The position numbers and the translations under genes are program-made. The notes under the pieces are model-generated. The model did not search any database and was not told where the DNA came from. It saw only the letters and a program-made list of their open reading frames with translations. From a virus, in IMG/VR virus record IMGVR_UViG_3300009174_000252, positions 1 to 31,688 of that record: a DNA stretch of 31,688 bases; one strand, 5' to 3'. This document shows, in pieces, positions 16,097 to 22,633 of this stretch. Position 1 is the first letter of the stretch. Every line of letters begins with the position of its first letter.

Positions 16097-16380
16097 GGGT
16101 GCTCGATCACCTCACACATCGTCCCACACCCGCGATGCTTGCCCCCGCAGGTGACGACGCGGCCACGCCCACTGCGGGCCTGGTTGGATGCCACTGCCAC
16201 GACTTCGAGACGCACGGAGCCGGGGATTGCCATGACGCGTCGGTTGCACACAGGGCAGATCGCATAAGAAAAGACAATGGCCCGCGTCTCGGTAACGGTT
16301 ACCGTGACGTGGGCCAGGATGCGACCACTCGGGGATGTTGCGGTTACGTGGAAGATTGGGGTCGGGCGCTGGTTCGTCAA
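16093..16380 (-). CDS. Small Cys-rich zinc-binding-like protein
   Basis: The protein has 95 residues. I place the start at TTG 16380 because it overlaps the aminotransferase stop as TTGA and has GGAGAG eight bases upstream. A beta-rich first half (RILAHVTVTVTETRAIVF) precedes CPVC at 42-45, and later CGGKHRGCGTMC supplies further Cys and His, so one treble-clef or ribbon zinc site is likely. It lies between the sugar block and the terminase. I do not recognise the family; it may be a phage head or packaging accessory rather than part of the sugar pathway. Confidence 0.65.
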   Translation of the reverse strand: MTNQRPTPIFHVTATSPSGRILAHVTVTVTETRAIVFSYAICPVCNRRVMAIPGSVRLEVVAVASNQARSGRGRVVTCGGKHRGCGTMCEVIEHP

Positions 16381-17471
16381 TGGGGAAGCTCTCCAAGGTC
16401 GTGGATGGCGCGGCGAATGGCCTCGGCGTTCCGCTCCGCCGATCGGATGTCGTTGGTTTGGAACTGGACCAGGCGCGGCTGCAGGTCTTCGGCGACGGGG
16501 CAGCCTTTTGTGAACTCGCTGTAGAAGTGGACTTCGTTGCCGACGCGATGCGTCACGGCCTTGCGTGGATCAAGGTACACGAAGGCCGGTTCCTCATACG
16601 TCAACTTCCACGCGGCATAGGGTCGCTCGCCGCCATGCCGCACAATCGCGTCGACAAAAGGATGCCAGAGGTCGGCGGATGCGAGTGCGACGGTGTAGCA
16701 CCAGTAGTCGTGCGTCCAGCCATCCGGGACATGCTGGGGTGTAATCCAGGAACAACCGGCGACGGATTGGCGGTAGAGTGCGGCGGCGGCTCGCCGATTG
16801 TGCAGCGCAGCATCGGCGAGCGCCATCTTCCCGTAGCGCTCAAGATTTCGGAGACCAAAGTCCGCCGTGACGTCGTTCATGCGGTAGTTATACCCCATCG
16901 AGTGGTGCCGTTCGTACGTCGGCGACTTGAGCACTGCAGGGTCGATGCGTGGCTGATCGGCACGCATGCGGTAGCCGAGCGACGAGAATTCGCGGGCACA
17001 TGTGGCGAGCTCCTCGTCGTTCGTGACGAGCATTCCACCCTCCCCAAGCGGGAGAATCTTCGATGCCTGAAACGAGTACGAGAGAAACGCCGGGGGATGC
17101 TCCATCTGCGTCCCACCAACCCGCAAGGTCTGCGCTGCGTCGACGATGGTGCGCCCGCCACTCCACGGAAGATTGAGCCCGTAGAGGCTGACCGGCAGAA
17201 ATGCTGCTGCGTCCGGCGGAAATTGATTCATCAGCCACGTTCGCTTGTCTATGTCGCAGAACACAGGGACAGCCCCGGCATGCAACACCGCGATCGTTGT
17301 CGCGCTCATGGTGAGCGGCGGGACTGGCACGCGATCACCCGGCTTCACGCCAAGTGCGATCAGTGCTGTGTGAAGCGTTGCAGTCCCATTGCAGAGCGCA
17401 ATGGCGTATTTCGCGCCGACGTACGCAGCGAACTCACGCTCGAAGGCGGCGACAGTTGAGCCGTTTTTCAC
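16377..17471 (-). CDS. DegT/DnrJ/EryC1 aminotransferase, PseC/SpsC-like
   Basis: The protein has 364 residues from GTG 17471. This start is chosen because GGAGG sits seven bases upstream and GTGA overlaps the previous stop; an ATG at 17528 would overlap that gene by 60 bases. PLP features are clear: NGTATLH at 28-34 for phosphate binding, Asp111 in IVDAAQTL for the ring nitrogen, and Lys138 in SYSFQASK followed by EGGMLVTND. Such enzymes aminate 4-keto sugars on UDP or GDP carriers. Beside a PseB-like dehydratase, the likely reaction is amination of the UDP-4-keto-6-deoxy sugar at C4 (PseC step). The exact substrate is not provable from sequence. Confidence 0.85.
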   Translation of the reverse strand: MKNGSTVAAFEREFAAYVGAKYAIALCNGTATLHTALIALGVKPGDRVPVPPLTMSATTIAVLHAGAVPVFCDIDKRTWLMNQFPPDAAAFLPVSLYGLNLPWSGGRTIVDAAQTLRVGGTQMEHPPAFLSYSFQASKILPLGEGGMLVTNDEELATCAREFSSLGYRMRADQPRIDPAVLKSPTYERHHSMGYNYRMNDVTADFGLRNLERYGKMALADAALHNRRAAAALYRQSVAGCSWITPQHVPDGWTHDYWCYTVALASADLWHPFVDAIVRHGGERPYAAWKLTYEEPAFVYLDPRKAVTHRVGNEVHFYSEFTKGCPVAEDLQPRLVQFQTNDIRSAERNAEAIRRAIHDLGELPH

Positions 17472-18079
17472 AGTGGGCCTCCAACGCACTGGTATCCGCG
17501 AATACTCACGCTCTCCACCCTCACGCATGCCTCGATATAGTCCACCTCTGTATCAATGGTCCAGACGCCGGGTGGGGCTGGGGGTGGTGGTGCGCCCGGA
17601 AATAGTGCGTGGGTAATGTGTTCGCGCGGAAATGCGCCATCGCAGTTCTGCTGCGCGGCATCCAACATCGCCAGCGTGAAGGCTTCTCCTCCAATCTCGA
17701 CCGGAAGGCGCTCGCCGAACGCGACGCGACGCATCTTCATGGGCGACTTGAACGGATCGTCCGGCGTATAGCGAAACACGACGCTCTCGGGGTTCCATCG
17801 GTACGTATGCGCGCAATGCCAAAAGCGTCCGAGTACATCGCGCTCGTCGCCATCGAACGCGAAAATCTTCGCGCCGATATGGCACAATTCATCACCAAAA
17901 GCGCTGTGGAGATCGTCGCGAGGGATGGCTATCACACAGTTCTTCCGGTCAAACGCTTCACACGCAATGCGCCATGCACGGGCGATCAGCGTTTCGTCGC
18001 CGAGCTTCAACAGCATCTTCCCGGGCAGACGGGTGCTGTTATATCGAGCCTGGATGATACACAGGGGGCTCACGTCCAT
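17468..18079 (-). CDS. SpsF/PseF-like nucleotidyltransferase (CMP-sugar synthetase)
   Basis: The protein has 203 residues from ATG 18079, with GGGGAG eight bases upstream. Residues 7-23 (CIIQARYNSTRLPGKML) are the nucleotide-binding signature of the CTP_transf_3 family, which includes NeuA, PseF and SpsF. VIAIPRDD at 49-56 and RYTPDDPF at 103-110 match the IATxxxxxD and RxTGDxP positions of the family. Related enzymes activate nonulosonic acids as CMP sugars. At 203 residues it is near the short end for the family. It overlaps the aminotransferase by GTGA. CTP use is inferred from family and neighbours. Confidence 0.8.
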   Translation of the reverse strand: MDVSPLCIIQARYNSTRLPGKMLLKLGDETLIARAWRIACEAFDRKNCVIAIPRDDLHSAFGDELCHIGAKIFAFDGDERDVLGRFWHCAHTYRWNPESVVFRYTPDDPFKSPMKMRRVAFGERLPVEIGGEAFTLAMLDAAQQNCDGAFPREHITHALFPGAPPPPAPPGVWTIDTEVDYIEACVRVESVSIRGYQCVGGPL

Positions 18080-18420
18080 GACAACACTCCCCACCGTTCG
18101 GTGATTACAAGATTTCTATGCACCTCGAAGCCGCGTCCGTTGGCCGTTCCGCCGACGTACACGCGCTGCCCTTCGGCGTCCACGTCGACGCACCAGAGAT
18201 AATCGCGCCAAATCGGATCGTTGGGTGAATGGACGTAGAGGTGCGCCAAGTCAGCCGCCCGCGGCAAGTACTCCCGCGCTGACGGCGCGCGCGGTTCGGA
18301 GCGTGTCGGCATGACGTAGATGGGTGTGGCATCGCGGTGCGCAAACGCCTCCTGTTCAAACCACACCTGACCGGGACAGAATAGCTCAGGATGTTCGCGG
18401 CGAATGTCGAGGAGATTCAT
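18070..18420 (-). CDS. Unknown protein in the sugar operon (116 aa)
   Basis: The protein has 116 residues starting ATG 18420 in an ATGA overlap with the gene before. It begins NLLDIRREHPELFCPGQVWF and ends with VYVGGTANGRGFEVHRNLV. Trp and aromatic residues are frequent (WFEQEAF, IWRDYLWCVDVD), suggesting a small globular beta-rich domain. I cannot assign a family. Its conserved overlap inside the nonulosonic-acid block makes a role there possible, including one of the missing steps, but generic phage accessory function is equally possible. Confidence 0.65.
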   Translation of the reverse strand: MNLLDIRREHPELFCPGQVWFEQEAFAHRDATPIYVMPTRSEPRAPSAREYLPRAADLAHLYVHSPNDPIWRDYLWCVDVDAEGQRVYVGGTANGRGFEVHRNLVITERWGVLSWT

Positions 18421-18659
18421 GGAAACCCAACCTGGAGGTAATGTGGCGTGAGTGGAATTCCGGCCGGTGTTCCGAAATACACATCCTCCCCGTCCGCAAT
18501 CCGTCGCCGCTCCTCGGGTGAAAACGTCCATCGGCAGACGCGATGCACCTGACCGTCCCGGTATCGAACCAACGCGGCAACGATCGGCGCATATTCGAGT
18601 TGTTCTTCGGCGATAGTTATCTCGTCCGACCCGTCAATACGTGGCGCGATAGCTCTCAT
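18417..18659 (-). CDS. Unknown small protein in the sugar operon (80 aa)
   Basis: The protein has 80 residues; ATG 18659 forms ATGA with the YdcF-like stop. It starts MRAIAPRIDGSDEITIAEEQ and continues with YAPIVAALVRYRDGQVHRV and WTFSPEERRRIADGEDVYFG. The last segment resembles small phage proteins in which a short helix is followed by a DGEDVYF-type turn. It has no catalytic motif I can see, so an accessory phage role is as likely as a sugar role. Confidence 0.65.
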   Translation of the reverse strand: MRAIAPRIDGSDEITIAEEQLEYAPIVAALVRYRDGQVHRVCRWTFSPEERRRIADGEDVYFGTPAGIPLTPHYLQVGFP

Positions 18660-19249
18660 CGTCCCTCCCATTGCGCGAGATAGGCCACTCCGTCAGCGTA
18701 GCTAGCAACGTCGCCCTGGGCACAATAGCGGTCGATCTTGTACAACTCATCCTCGAGCAGTTCCGCGCGGCTGCGATCCATGCCGGCCGGCGGTCGATGC
18801 CAGAGCGTCTGATTCGCGCCTAGTGGTGCGATACGGATCGTGTCATGTTGACCAGCGTCGCGCAGTGCCTGGACGAACGTCAGCACGACGCGCGGCATGT
18901 GATACGGCGACCCGACGAGCAGCATCTGTCGCCACTGATGCTCGATCGCCATCGCCACAATCGCGACGGCCTGTTCGCGCGTGTTCTGCGAACTGCCCTC
19001 GATGAGGATGCGATCATGGGCAATGCCCATCCCCATCAGCGCCCCGGCGCACGCGTCCCCGCCCAGCCACCGCGGCGGGGCGTGCTTTCCGCCAGACACC
19101 ACAAGCAGCGGTGCGGCCCCCTCATGAAAGGCCCGGGCGGCGAAGGTCAGCCGCGGGGCTGCGTCTTCGCCACAGAGGACAACGATGGCGTCCGCGGCGA
19201 CTGGGGGTGCGCTGTGCACGAGGGCACACAACCGATCTTGGTAGGTCAT
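18656..19249 (-). CDS. YdcF-like (DUF218) protein
   Basis: The protein has 197 residues. DUF218 features are present: DAIVVLCGEDAAPRLTFAAR at 20-39, LLVVSGGKHAPP around 48-59, ILIEGSSQNTREQAVAI around 81-97 and MLLVGSPYHMPRVVLTF near 109-125. DUF218 proteins (YdcF, SanA, ElyC) have a Rossmann-like fold; E. coli YdcF binds S-adenosylmethionine, and membrane-bound members act in envelope carbohydrate metabolism. This one lacks a membrane anchor. It is coupled by ATGA to the synthase gene, so a role with a sugar or nucleotide-sugar is suggested, perhaps filling the hydrolase step, but this is inference. Confidence 0.75.
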   Translation of the reverse strand: MTYQDRLCALVHSAPPVAADAIVVLCGEDAAPRLTFAARAFHEGAAPLLVVSGGKHAPPRWLGGDACAGALMGMGIAHDRILIEGSSQNTREQAVAIVAMAIEHQWRQMLLVGSPYHMPRVVLTFVQALRDAGQHDTIRIAPLGANQTLWHRPPAGMDRSRAELLEDELYKIDRYCAQGDVASYADGVAYLAQWEGR

Positions 19250-20040
19250 GCCATCATCGCCTCGGTGCGCCGAACGTCGTGCACCATTTGGTTGAACTGG
19301 AATTCATTCATGGACACGTTGGCCTCAAGCTCAGACGGTTCGTTGCAGAGGTGGAAGTGGTATTCGAGGAGCTTCGCGCCACGCGCGACTGCGGCGATCG
19401 GGAGTGCAGGGTCAAGGCAGTGGGATGACAGGCCAAGCCATCCACTCTCAGGCTTTTGCCAGGGGTCGGCGCCGAAGAACTTGGGCAGCTTCACATCTTC
19501 CGCCGGCGTCGGATAGCCAGGTGGACAATACAACGGATGCACCGGCGGACATCCAGCGATCCCCATCAGGTGCAACAGATCGGAATGACTGACCAACACT
19601 GGCTTGCCAACCTCGCACGCCACGGTAAGCAGATTCACGTCATGATTGTCAAGTCGTGCGATTTTATAGGCGGGGCAATCGACGGATTGCAAGACGGCGA
19701 GGGATTCAGCACCGAAGACCGATGCGAATGGCACAATACCGATCCGACGGGCGCGTTGGAATAGGGACGGGAACCAGTCGAGCGGCGTCCGCGCCTTCTC
19801 ATACAAGGTGCGCATGGACCATCCCTGCGAGCCCCAGGGCTCCGGCGCTGGACCGTCGCCGCGGAGTGCCAGCAGCTCGTCTGGGGTATAGCACTGCATT
19901 TTAACCATATCCGCGCCCGCCGATTTCGCAGCCTCGATTAGACGTAGTGCGCGCTGGAATGAGCCGTTGTGGTTATTGCTGATCTCGGCCACAAAACGGC
20001 ATGGATGGTTCTCGCCAATCTCGATACCTTCGATGTTCAT
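19246..20040 (-). CDS. PseI/NeuB-like nonulosonic acid synthase, short form
   Basis: The protein has 264 residues and starts in an ATGA overlap with the dehydratase. The TIM-barrel signatures of the NeuB family are visible: FVAEISNNHNGSFQRALRLI at 16-35, ADMVKMQCYTPDEL at 43-56, AYKIARLDNHDVNLL at 124-138, GLSSHCLDP at 203-211 and a metal-site His at 228 (LEYHFHL, usually EKHF). Such enzymes condense phosphoenolpyruvate with a six-carbon amino sugar to make sialic, legionaminic or pseudaminic acid. Family members are usually about 340-350 residues with a C-terminal SAF (antifreeze-like) domain; that domain is absent here. Lys of EKH is replaced by Tyr. Activity is likely but unproven. Confidence 0.82.
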   Translation of the reverse strand: MNIEGIEIGENHPCRFVAEISNNHNGSFQRALRLIEAAKSAGADMVKMQCYTPDELLALRGDGPAPEPWGSQGWSMRTLYEKARTPLDWFPSLFQRARRIGIVPFASVFGAESLAVLQSVDCPAYKIARLDNHDVNLLTVACEVGKPVLVSHSDLLHLMGIAGCPPVHPLYCPPGYPTPAEDVKLPKFFGADPWQKPESGWLGLSSHCLDPALPIAAVARGAKLLEYHFHLCNEPSELEANVSMNEFQFNQMVHDVRRTEAMMA

Positions 20041-21017
20041 GCGATCATCTCCCGCAATTGTGGAATGGTGTACCGTGGCGCGGTGTCGCTGCGGTACGTG
20101 AAGTTGTCAGGCATCAATCGCCCCTCTGGTTCCGGCAGTTCGCCCCAGGGCCGAGCCGGCGGCTCGATGACGTAATGATTGTCGACGCGGTATGTTGTCG
20201 CGGCTTCATCCGACGTGATGAGCGTCTCGTGCAACTTCTCTCCGGGACGTAACCCGATATGTTGGAGCGGCGCCCCTGGAGCGATCGCTTCGGCGAGCTG
20301 ACTGATACTGCTGGCCCCAATACGCGGAATGAAGATTTCCCCGCCGCGCATGTTGCGCAGGGCCAGGAGCACCAGGTCAACAGCGTCGTCCATGTGCATC
20401 CAAAAGCGCGTGCATCGTTCGTCGGTGACGGTGAGGATGCGACCGGCAGCAGCCTGTGCGCGCCAAATGGGCACCACGGACCCCGTCGAGCCCAGCACAT
20501 TGCCGTAGCGCGTGGCGCTGAACCGCGTCGGCGTGCCCGCCGCGTAGACATTTGCTCCCAGCCAGAGCCGCTCTGCCGCGAGCTTGCCAGTGCCGTAGAT
20601 CGTGTTCGGCGCCGCGGCTTTGTCCGTGGAGAGAAGTACGGCCTGCGTGATGCCGCGTTCGATACACGCCCGCGCGACATGCTGCGTGCCGATGACGTTG
20701 GTTTGGATGGATTCCCAGGGATCCGCTTCGCAGGATTCGACACGCTTCTGCGCGGCCGCATGAATCACGACGTCGACACCGCGACACGCGTCTGAGATGC
20801 GCGTCGCATCCCGGACGTCGCCCAGCGCGAATCGAATTCTGGCGTCGTGGAACTCCGCACGCATGGCGGCTTGTGCCGCCTCGCCGCGCGAGAAGACGAC
20901 AACGCGTCGTGCGCCATCCTTGAGCGCACGACGCACGAAGGCACGACCGAATGCGCCTGTGCCACCCGTGACGAGCACGGATTGTTGTGTGAGCGGTGTC
21001 GTTGGCGCCAGTGTCAT
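20037..21017 (-). CDS. PseB-like UDP-GlcNAc 4,6-dehydratase (inverting type)
   Basis: The protein has 326 residues from ATG 21017, where GGAGG lies seven bases upstream; the GTG/ATG at 21035 adds only six residues and lacks such a site. NAD(P) binding appears as TGGTGAFG at 17-24. The catalytic set Thr131-Asp132-Lys133 with Tyr141 and Lys145 falls in STDKAAAPNTIYGTGK, the arrangement known for FlaA1/PseB of Helicobacter. RYGNVLGSTGSVVPIW and RFWMHMDDAVDLV are further family marks. The reaction makes the UDP-4-keto-6-deoxy-AltNAc that starts pseudaminic acid synthesis. It heads the operon with the synthase, cytidylyltransferase and aminotransferase. Confidence 0.88.
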   Translation of the reverse strand: MTLAPTTPLTQQSVLVTGGTGAFGRAFVRRALKDGARRVVVFSRGEAAQAAMRAEFHDARIRFALGDVRDATRISDACRGVDVVIHAAAQKRVESCEADPWESIQTNVIGTQHVARACIERGITQAVLLSTDKAAAPNTIYGTGKLAAERLWLGANVYAAGTPTRFSATRYGNVLGSTGSVVPIWRAQAAAGRILTVTDERCTRFWMHMDDAVDLVLLALRNMRGGEIFIPRIGASSISQLAEAIAPGAPLQHIGLRPGEKLHETLITSDEAATTYRVDNHYVIEPPARPWGELPEPEGRLMPDNFTYRSDTAPRYTIPQLREMIA

Positions 21018-21059
21018 TGGACGCCTCCGGCCCACGCCTTAGCTATGCACGCATCGCGC

Positions 21060-21353
21060 TCACGGCTTGAGGTATTCCATCCCGAAATACTCGCCCGGTG
21101 GTGGCAATGGATGTCGTCGGACCTCTTCGACGCGATACACCACGTCGGCATACATCGCCGTACGAATGGCGCGACAGTACTGATCGCCCTCGTCGATGAC
21201 GCGCCACTGAAGTTCGACGCCGGCGTGCGCGTTTGCGGGGTGCCAGAGCTGCCAGTTGAGGTGGCTACTGATCGCGCGGACGATGCCGTCCACCCGCAGG
21301 CGATAGCAGAGGAGGCCCGGGTCGTCGTTAGGCGGTGGTGTGTAGCGACGCAT
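21060..21353 (-). CDS. Hypothetical protein upstream of the sugar operon
   Basis: The protein has 97 residues, beginning MRRYTPPPNDDPGLLCYRLR and including WQLWHPANAHAGVELQWRV and VVYRVEEVRRHPLPPPGEYF. The latter ends in a proline-rich turn. No family recognised. It lies three bases from the small gene before it and 42 bases before the dehydratase, so it is probably on the same transcript. Confidence 0.7.
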   Translation of the reverse strand: MRRYTPPPNDDPGLLCYRLRVDGIVRAISSHLNWQLWHPANAHAGVELQWRVIDEGDQYCRAIRTAMYADVVYRVEEVRRHPLPPPGEYFGMEYLKP

Positions 21354-21356
21354 GGG

Positions 21357-21563
21357 TTACTGGTCCCGGGCCCCGACGTCGTGCGGATCGTCTGAGAGGA
21401 AAAACCATTCGCCCGATTCGCCCTGGATGAGGCGATAGGGCGCCTCGACGAGGTCGAGGTAATACACGTCGTCGCTGCGGTAACATACGGGGTAGCAGCG
21501 TCCCACCAGGGGGCCGTTGACACACAGGACGTCCAAGTCTGGGAGAGCAAGGGAGGTCTGCAT
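21357..21563 (-). CDS. Small hypothetical protein
   Basis: The protein has 68 residues: MQTSLALPDLDVLCVNGPL, then VGRCYPVCYRSDDVYYLDLV and GESGEWFFLSDDP. It is beta-rich with an aromatic-acidic end. A TGAGGT sequence sits immediately before the ATG, closer than usual, so initiation may be inefficient. It is the first minus-strand gene after a 208-base gap, so it may be the first gene of the sugar transcript. No family recognised. Confidence 0.6.
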   Translation of the reverse strand: MQTSLALPDLDVLCVNGPLVGRCYPVCYRSDDVYYLDLVEAPYRLIQGESGEWFFLSDDPHDVGARDQ

Positions 21564-21605
21564 ACCTCAACAGATGCCGAGGGGTTACACAGGGTCCGTG
21601 ACGCG

Positions 21606-21803
21606 GTGGTGACGCCCCGGGATAGACTCTGGTCCATGGAATATCCAACGGAGATGGAATTGCTCGAGGTGGTGGCGAAGCTCTTTGCGTGCGCGGTCAC
21701 CCGGGACTGGGGTGGGCTGGAATGCTGGGCGGAGCTCCTCGTGTGGGGACTACAGCTTCGGAGAGAGGCCCTCATCTCTCCTCCTTGGCCATCTCAGTGG
21801 TGA
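21606..21803 (+). CDS. Possible plus-strand ORF in the 208-base gap
   Basis: The gap 21564-21771 has no confident minus-strand gene. Its plus strand encodes 65 residues from GTG 21606 or 55 from ATG 21636, reading MEYPTEMELLEVVAKLFACA and then GGLECWAELLVWGLQLRREA, which looks like a real helical protein. Ribosome-site support is weak. A minus-strand frame over the same DNA starts in an ATGA overlap but is Ser/Thr-rich and looks like a shadow. It would be the only plus-strand gene here, so chance remains likely. Confidence 0.28.
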   Translation: MVTPRDRLWSMEYPTEMELLEVVAKLFACAVTRDWGGLECWAELLVWGLQLRREALISPPWPSQW

Positions 21804-22212
21804 CGAAATACCGCTCCACTTGCCTGCACACTTCGTCGAGCGCGACATTCCAACCGTTCACCCGCTCGTGGCTGCCACCAGATAAGCCAACGGGAGGCTG
21901 ATGCATTCCATGCAGCAGGTCACGTAATGCGTCAAGATCCTTGTTCCGGGCCTCTTGGACGGCGGTAGAGACGTAGGCAACTACGGCGGCTCGCTTATCC
22001 TCGACATCACCGCCGTCGTGATAGGCTGCGTCTATCAGCAAGTCCAATGACGTGCCGATTGCTCCCTCCGTTGCTTCGCCCCGACGCAGTTGGGATCGCA
22101 CCATGGCCGTGACTTGCATCGTCGCCTGCGTCGCCATCTGCCGCCGAATCTGTTGCCGTACATGATCGCGTTCTCCGTCCCCGGTGGCGGGGATCTGTGT
22201 CGTGTCAGACAT
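21772..22212 (-). CDS. Hypothetical early protein
   Basis: The protein has 146 residues, mostly helical, with a hydrophilic start (TTQIPATGDGERDHVRQQI) and a central AATQ/MQVTAM pattern (MATQATMQVTAMVRSQLRR). The C-terminal part reads GWNVALDEVCRQVERYFV. It overlaps the previous gene by eight bases. It is the last gene of the early cluster before the gap. Nothing in it points to a function. Confidence 0.65.
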   Translation of the reverse strand: MSDTTQIPATGDGERDHVRQQIRRQMATQATMQVTAMVRSQLRRGEATEGAIGTSLDLLIDAAYHDGGDVEDKRAAVVAYVSTAVQEARNKDLDALRDLLHGMHQPPVGLSGGSHERVNGWNVALDEVCRQVERYFVTTEMAKEER

Positions 22213-22459
22213 TGTCGTCGCCCTCCTCGTCCGGCGGCATCCCGAACCAACTGGGTTTCGCCCGCTGCATATTCCTCAGCATGGCGCGGTCCGCCAGGAT
22301 CTTCTGGAATGCCGGATCGGTCCAGTGAATCCGCTGGCCAGAAAAGGTGGTCAGGTGTGGGCCAACGGTGGGCTCCTCGTTTTCTGGACAGGGCACGGCG
22401 GAAGTGTCGAGAGAGTCGGGATGTGTCGACATGATGGGATCGTCAGCGTCCATGGTCAT
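22205..22459 (-). CDS. Small acidic hypothetical protein
   Basis: The protein has 84 residues from ATG 22459, chosen for the ATGA overlap. It has an acidic N-terminus (MTMDADDPIMSTHPDSLDTS), then HLTTFSGQRIHWTDPAFQKI, then helix KILADRAMLRNMQRAKPSWF and a short acidic end. No recognised family. Confidence 0.6.
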   Translation of the reverse strand: MTMDADDPIMSTHPDSLDTSAVPCPENEEPTVGPHLTTFSGQRIHWTDPAFQKILADRAMLRNMQRAKPSWFGMPPDEEGDDNV

Positions 22460-22629
22460 TGGGGAGGGGCCTCGGTTTTGTCGCAAATGAAATTGACTTC
22501 GCCGGGGCGCGCGAAGCCCTCGCCATCAACGCCGACAACGGTATCCGTATGCATCGCGAGACAGCGGACAGGCGAGTGCGTCGAGGAGCACGCCGTCAAA
22601 CCAAGGAGGAGTATGAACAGCTTTCGCAT
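22456..22629 (-). CDS. Tiny predicted lipoprotein
   Basis: The protein has 57 residues, starting MRKLFILLLGLTACSSTHSP: two basic residues, nine hydrophobic residues and a lipobox LTAC with Cys14. The signal is short for a lipoprotein. After it come SPVRCLAMHTDTVVGVDGEG and FICDKTEAPPQ. It would be a small membrane-anchored protein; phages use such proteins for superinfection exclusion (Cor) or as outer-membrane spanins (Rz1). No partner spanin or proline-rich tail is evident, so exclusion or unknown envelope action is favoured. It begins four bases after the previous stop and has a weak ribosome site. Confidence 0.6.
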   Translation of the reverse strand: MRKLFILLLGLTACSSTHSPVRCLAMHTDTVVGVDGEGFARPGEVNFICDKTEAPPQ

Positions 22630-22633
22630 GGGC

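Noticed and set aside
21014-21775. Long minus-strand frame of 253 codons starting in an ATGA overlap
   Set aside because: It is Ser/Thr/Arg-rich without domains and covers two better genes, so it is most likely a shadow frame.
22456-22629. Rz1-type spanin
   Set aside because: No overlapping Rz gene, no proline-rich tail and no lysis cassette nearby.
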